The notes beneath the pieces are model-generated. The model did not search any database and was not told the DNA's origin. It worked only from the letters and a program-made list of their open reading frames with translations. From Henricia sp. BOLD:AAB3569 (lineage: Eukaryota; Echinodermata; Asteroidea; Spinulosida; Echinasteridae): DNA of 64,000 bases. Location of the stretch: NCBI GenBank assembly GCA_037783545.1, contig JBBELK010000034.1:186001-250000 (forward strand), written 5' to 3'. Both the position numbers and the translations under genes were made by a program. How positions within the stretch are numbered: the stretch's first letter is position 1; every line of letters begins with the position of its first letter. Below are positions 63,511-64,000 of this stretch, one piece after another.

Positions 63511-64000
63511 TGCCAATCCTTGGTGGCCGAATATTCATAGATTTCAACCCAATTTCAGACCATGTGTCCAAAACATATGAAACAGGTTGAAAAAAAATTA
63601 AAAATAACTTTAAAACAAGCATAAAATGCAAAAAGAAAATCGCCCAATAGTTGCCCAAGGAGGCTCTAAAATGCACCACAGAGCATGTACAGTTCAAAAG
63701 AAATCCGGGGCCCTTATAAGCGGGCCCCGGACCCACGCCGTAATGACTTCGCGCTGCGCGCTCGCAATTTCAAGTTTTTTTTTAAACATCCAATCACATC
63801 CCTGCTCATAATATTGTACACATATTCATATGACATACATGTACATGTGTGCATTATATAAATGTAAATCATCATTATTGTTTTTTCTGCAGAAACAAAA
63901 TTCATGCAATAATTGTTACCAAGTGTGTTGCTATAGACTCATTGTGTCTTGGGCTCGGTTTCCTTTTGAAAAAAAAAAATAAATCATTGTACAATATGAT
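63511..64000. other. No gene seen
   Basis: AT-rich with one small GC palindrome at about 63707-63730 (CCGGGGCCC facing GGGCCCCGG). It is probably intronic to the GON-domain gene, but no exon is recognised. Confidence 0.4.

Overview
This is animal genomic DNA with long introns and little coding sequence. Two conserved genes can be read, and they are arranged tail to tail. The short spliced exons, the frequent ACATGTA words, the tRNA-derived SINE-like units and the very dense small DNA transposons fit a marine invertebrate, plausibly an echinoderm, hemichordate or cephalochordate. That placement is inferred from general texture and is weak; animal origin is secure.

Gene 1 (+ strand, 10288-46499) is a lysosomal N-acetylglucosamine-6-sulfatase (GNS-like). 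I assembled twelve coding steps by eye from splice sites, frame continuity and the known architecture of the family. They give a 510-residue protein that runs from signal peptide to stop. Two features stand out. Coding step 12 is preceded by two homologous 111-bp exons, 11a (41964-42074) and 11b (45595-45705). They have the same length, the same phase and about half identical residues, and look like alternatives for one cysteine-rich segment. The exon carrying the catalytic formylglycine motif lies in a 270-bp tandem duplication (21181-21450 and 21451-21720) with a single difference, and the first copy is truncated.

Gene 2 (- strand, 60787-61693, continuing beyond the window) is the 3' end of a gene encoding a GON domain, the C-terminal domain of ADAMTS9/ADAMTS20-type proteases. 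Two exons join in frame and end in a stop codon.

The rest is mainly layered mobile elements. Region 2949-10104 is a nest of about five insertions just upstream of gene 1. Intron 2 (11347-21606) holds an 8.5-kb nest. Its outer element has an uninserted relative at 60916-61419, which shows exactly where the inner element entered. Introns 3 and 4 hold two further multi-kb elements. Downstream of the GNS stop, a 2.6-kb element with a perfect 9-bp target duplication begins 23 bp after the stop codon; a 343-bp relative with its own perfect 9-bp duplication lies at 62482-62824. A degenerate non-LTR retrotransposon (about 42848-44590) sits between exons 11a and 11b. Several minisatellite arrays are built on short palindromic kernels such as GGGATCCC and CCCATGGG and lie at or near the ends of terminal-inverted-repeat elements.

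No rRNA gene, CRISPR array or genuine tRNA gene was recognised. All boundaries were read by eye; element edges may be off by several bases, exon edges by little.
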